64,000 bases of DNA from Vitis vinifera (Eukaryota; Streptophyta; Magnoliopsida; Vitales; Vitaceae): the NCBI RefSeq assembly GCF_030704535.1, contig NC_081811.1:5373001-5437000 (forward strand), in the 5' to 3' direction. The notes beneath the pieces are model-generated. The model saw nothing but the letters and a program-made list of their open reading frames with translations. It had not been told where the DNA came from and searched no databases. This document shows, one piece after another, positions 62,701 through 64,000 of the stretch. Position numbers and translations under genes: made by a program. Position 1 is the first letter of the stretch. Each line of letters opens with the position of its first letter.

Positions 62701-63918
62701 TAGGCACTTTTAAGAGCATAATTAGCTTATCTCAAAATGTCTTCTTCAGATATATGGATCCATGTAAAGGACTCCATTCCCTTGTCTTGATCTAAACTTG
62801 TACCTTGTCGAAGGATGTCTTGAAAATAGAATTAGTTTATCTCTAAATTATATGCTTAAATTTTACATGAATTGATCTATAACCTAAGTTGTCTTTGAAA
62901 TCAATACCTTCTTTTTTTATAATATAAGAAACACTTTTGTCCCTAAAGTAGGGGCTTGGTTTGGCAATAGCATCTTGAATGTTGTGGATTTAAAGCATCT
63001 CCATGCAGTCATTTGATGAAACGATATCCTGACATTGAGTTCTTTTAGTGAAGTCAATCAATTGAAGAAGACAGGAAGGAGATAGAAAGCGCACCTAACA
63101 GCAATGAGTTAAACCCAAAGCTGCACTTAACTCATAGGAGGGACAGGATTCAATATCACATATCACATAAAAAATAGACAACTACCACGCTGCAAACTTT
63201 GGGTTCCAGTAAGTATTTCCAGAATTTGTGAAAGAGCTATTCCTGGGCTGGAAGGTGAAAGGCATGGACAAGGGGCAGTGGAAAGTGTGGAGTATGGCTC
63301 CTCTTTGTTTGTTTTGGCGTGTGTAGCAAGAAATAAATAGTTTAATGACATTAAGGTAAAAGAATCCCTGCTTAGGTCTCTTATGGATTGGTCTGGAATA
63401 TTATTAGGGGAGGGATTGTGCTCCTCTTTTGGACTTTATTGATGATTCAAATTGTGGAGGCAGCTTTTAGTTTGTTTTTCTAGTTGGGGCTGCTTCTTTT
63501 TCATCTAGGTGGGTCCTCTTGTATACTCCCTCTTGGAACATTGAATATTAGAGTTTTGAAAAGTTCAAATAAACAAAACCTCAAGTAGGGAAAAGCAATT
63601 ACCTGAGAAGTTTTAGTAGGACATCTGTTTTGAACAAATATATACCCATTGATGCAATGTATGGGAATTTCTTTGCTTCTACAGGTGATAATCCTAGAGC
63701 AGTTGTATCCACTCGCTGTGACAACAAAACTTGCAATCAGAACCAACTGCTATAGGTTTACAACCAATTTTGAAATTTCATCTGCATACACCAACTAATC
63801 AACACAAATGGAAAGTGTAACAACCATAGATTTCAAAGTTTCACCCTTGGGTTTCTCAAGAAACTGCCGTATCTGTCCCATTTCATCAATCTTAATCAAC
63901 CCAAAATCAGAAGCACGG
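59755..63918 (-). CDS. ADP-glucose pyrophosphorylase large subunit, C-terminal part
   Basis: Nine minus-strand exons lie in the window: 63918-63825, 63715-63603, 61717-61645, 61545-61465, 61381-61295, 61209-61105, 60517-60411, 60166-60106, 59856-59755. They encode the last ~274 residues; the first exons are past the right edge. The plastid enzyme makes ADP-glucose from glucose-1-phosphate and ATP, the committed step of starch synthesis. The large subunit mainly sets 3-PGA/Pi regulation. Visible: FLEKPKG (glucose-1-phosphate Lys region), [23 protein letters not shown], the [14 protein letters not shown] block, the left-handed beta-helix with [10 protein letters not shown], and the C-terminal [10 protein letters not shown] activator-site Lys. 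SGITVVLKN, not SGI-TVIKD, indicates the large subunit. Ends in MDETII. The intron between exons two and three of this list is 1.9 kb and carries a duplication. Confidence 0.94.
62362..62610. repeat. Tandem duplication in the AGPase intron, unit 1
   Basis: 249-bp unit beginning GATCCATCAACCATGAAGAA and ending with CATCTTGAATGTTAAAT. Unit 2 starts immediately after. Confidence 0.85.
62611..62985. repeat. Tandem duplication in the AGPase intron, unit 2
   Basis: Begins GATCCATCAACCATAAAGAA and follows unit 1 to GCATAATTAGCTTATCTC. It then carries about 110 extra bases with an internal repeat of AATTAGTTTATCTC, and ends TAGCATCTTGAATGTTG. Introns of this kind do not change the protein. Confidence 0.8.
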
Positions 63919-64000
63919 CTGCAGGAAACAAAGTTATGATAAACAAACTTCAATACAGATTTTTTATTGTAATTCAATTTTTATAGGCATATTTACCATC

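Overview
The window looks like nuclear DNA of a woody core eudicot, most likely grapevine (Vitis). This rests on split genes with GT-AG introns, AT-rich spacers, small hAT-type inverted-repeat elements, and protein families that are all typical angiosperm nuclear genes. The genus is inferred from general resemblance and no search was run. I found no operons, CRISPR arrays or bacterial features, and no convincing new biological system. The most unusual structures are repeats. Left part (1-4214): most of a Ty3/gypsy LTR retrotransposon on the minus strand, running off the left edge, with its 541-bp LTR, primer-binding site and gag-pol. Then a vacuolar-type two-pore potassium channel (TPK, 5290-8023, +), a 7-kb AT-rich spacer with an old ~2-kb tandem duplication (10.5-13.9 kb), and a secreted plant protein of unknown function (15317-17931, +, four exons). 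Middle part: a RADIALIS-like single-MYB gene (about 22.4-22.7 kb, -) and an 11-exon mitochondrial peptide chain release factor 1 (24823-29001, -). Next comes a 4.3-kb solo LTR (29267-33553) with a 5-bp target duplication and an internal satellite-like array. Then two tandem pectin methylesterase genes (34417-36196 and 37079-38906, -), the first of which has lost the start codon used by the second. Right part: a 134-residue membrane-anchored J-domain protein (39309-47142, +) whose 5.7-kb intron holds a decayed hAT transposon. It is followed by two adjacent small inverted-repeat elements, a 133-residue coiled-coil protein I do not recognise (49561-50312, -), the intronless LRR receptor kinase RPK2/TOADSTOOL2 (51188-54523, +), a Copia remnant near 58 kb, and the last nine exons of an ADP-glucose pyrophosphorylase large subunit (59755-63918, -; the 5' half lies beyond the right edge). 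The genes are ordinary, functionally unrelated housekeeping, signalling and wall or starch metabolism genes. I see no pathway cluster other than the pectin methylesterase pair. All exon models were checked by hand for reading phase. Totals are 390 aa (TPK), 491 aa (secreted protein), 428 aa (RF1), 566 and 582 aa (the two PMEs), 134 aa (J protein), 133 aa (coiled coil) and 1111 aa (RPK2).
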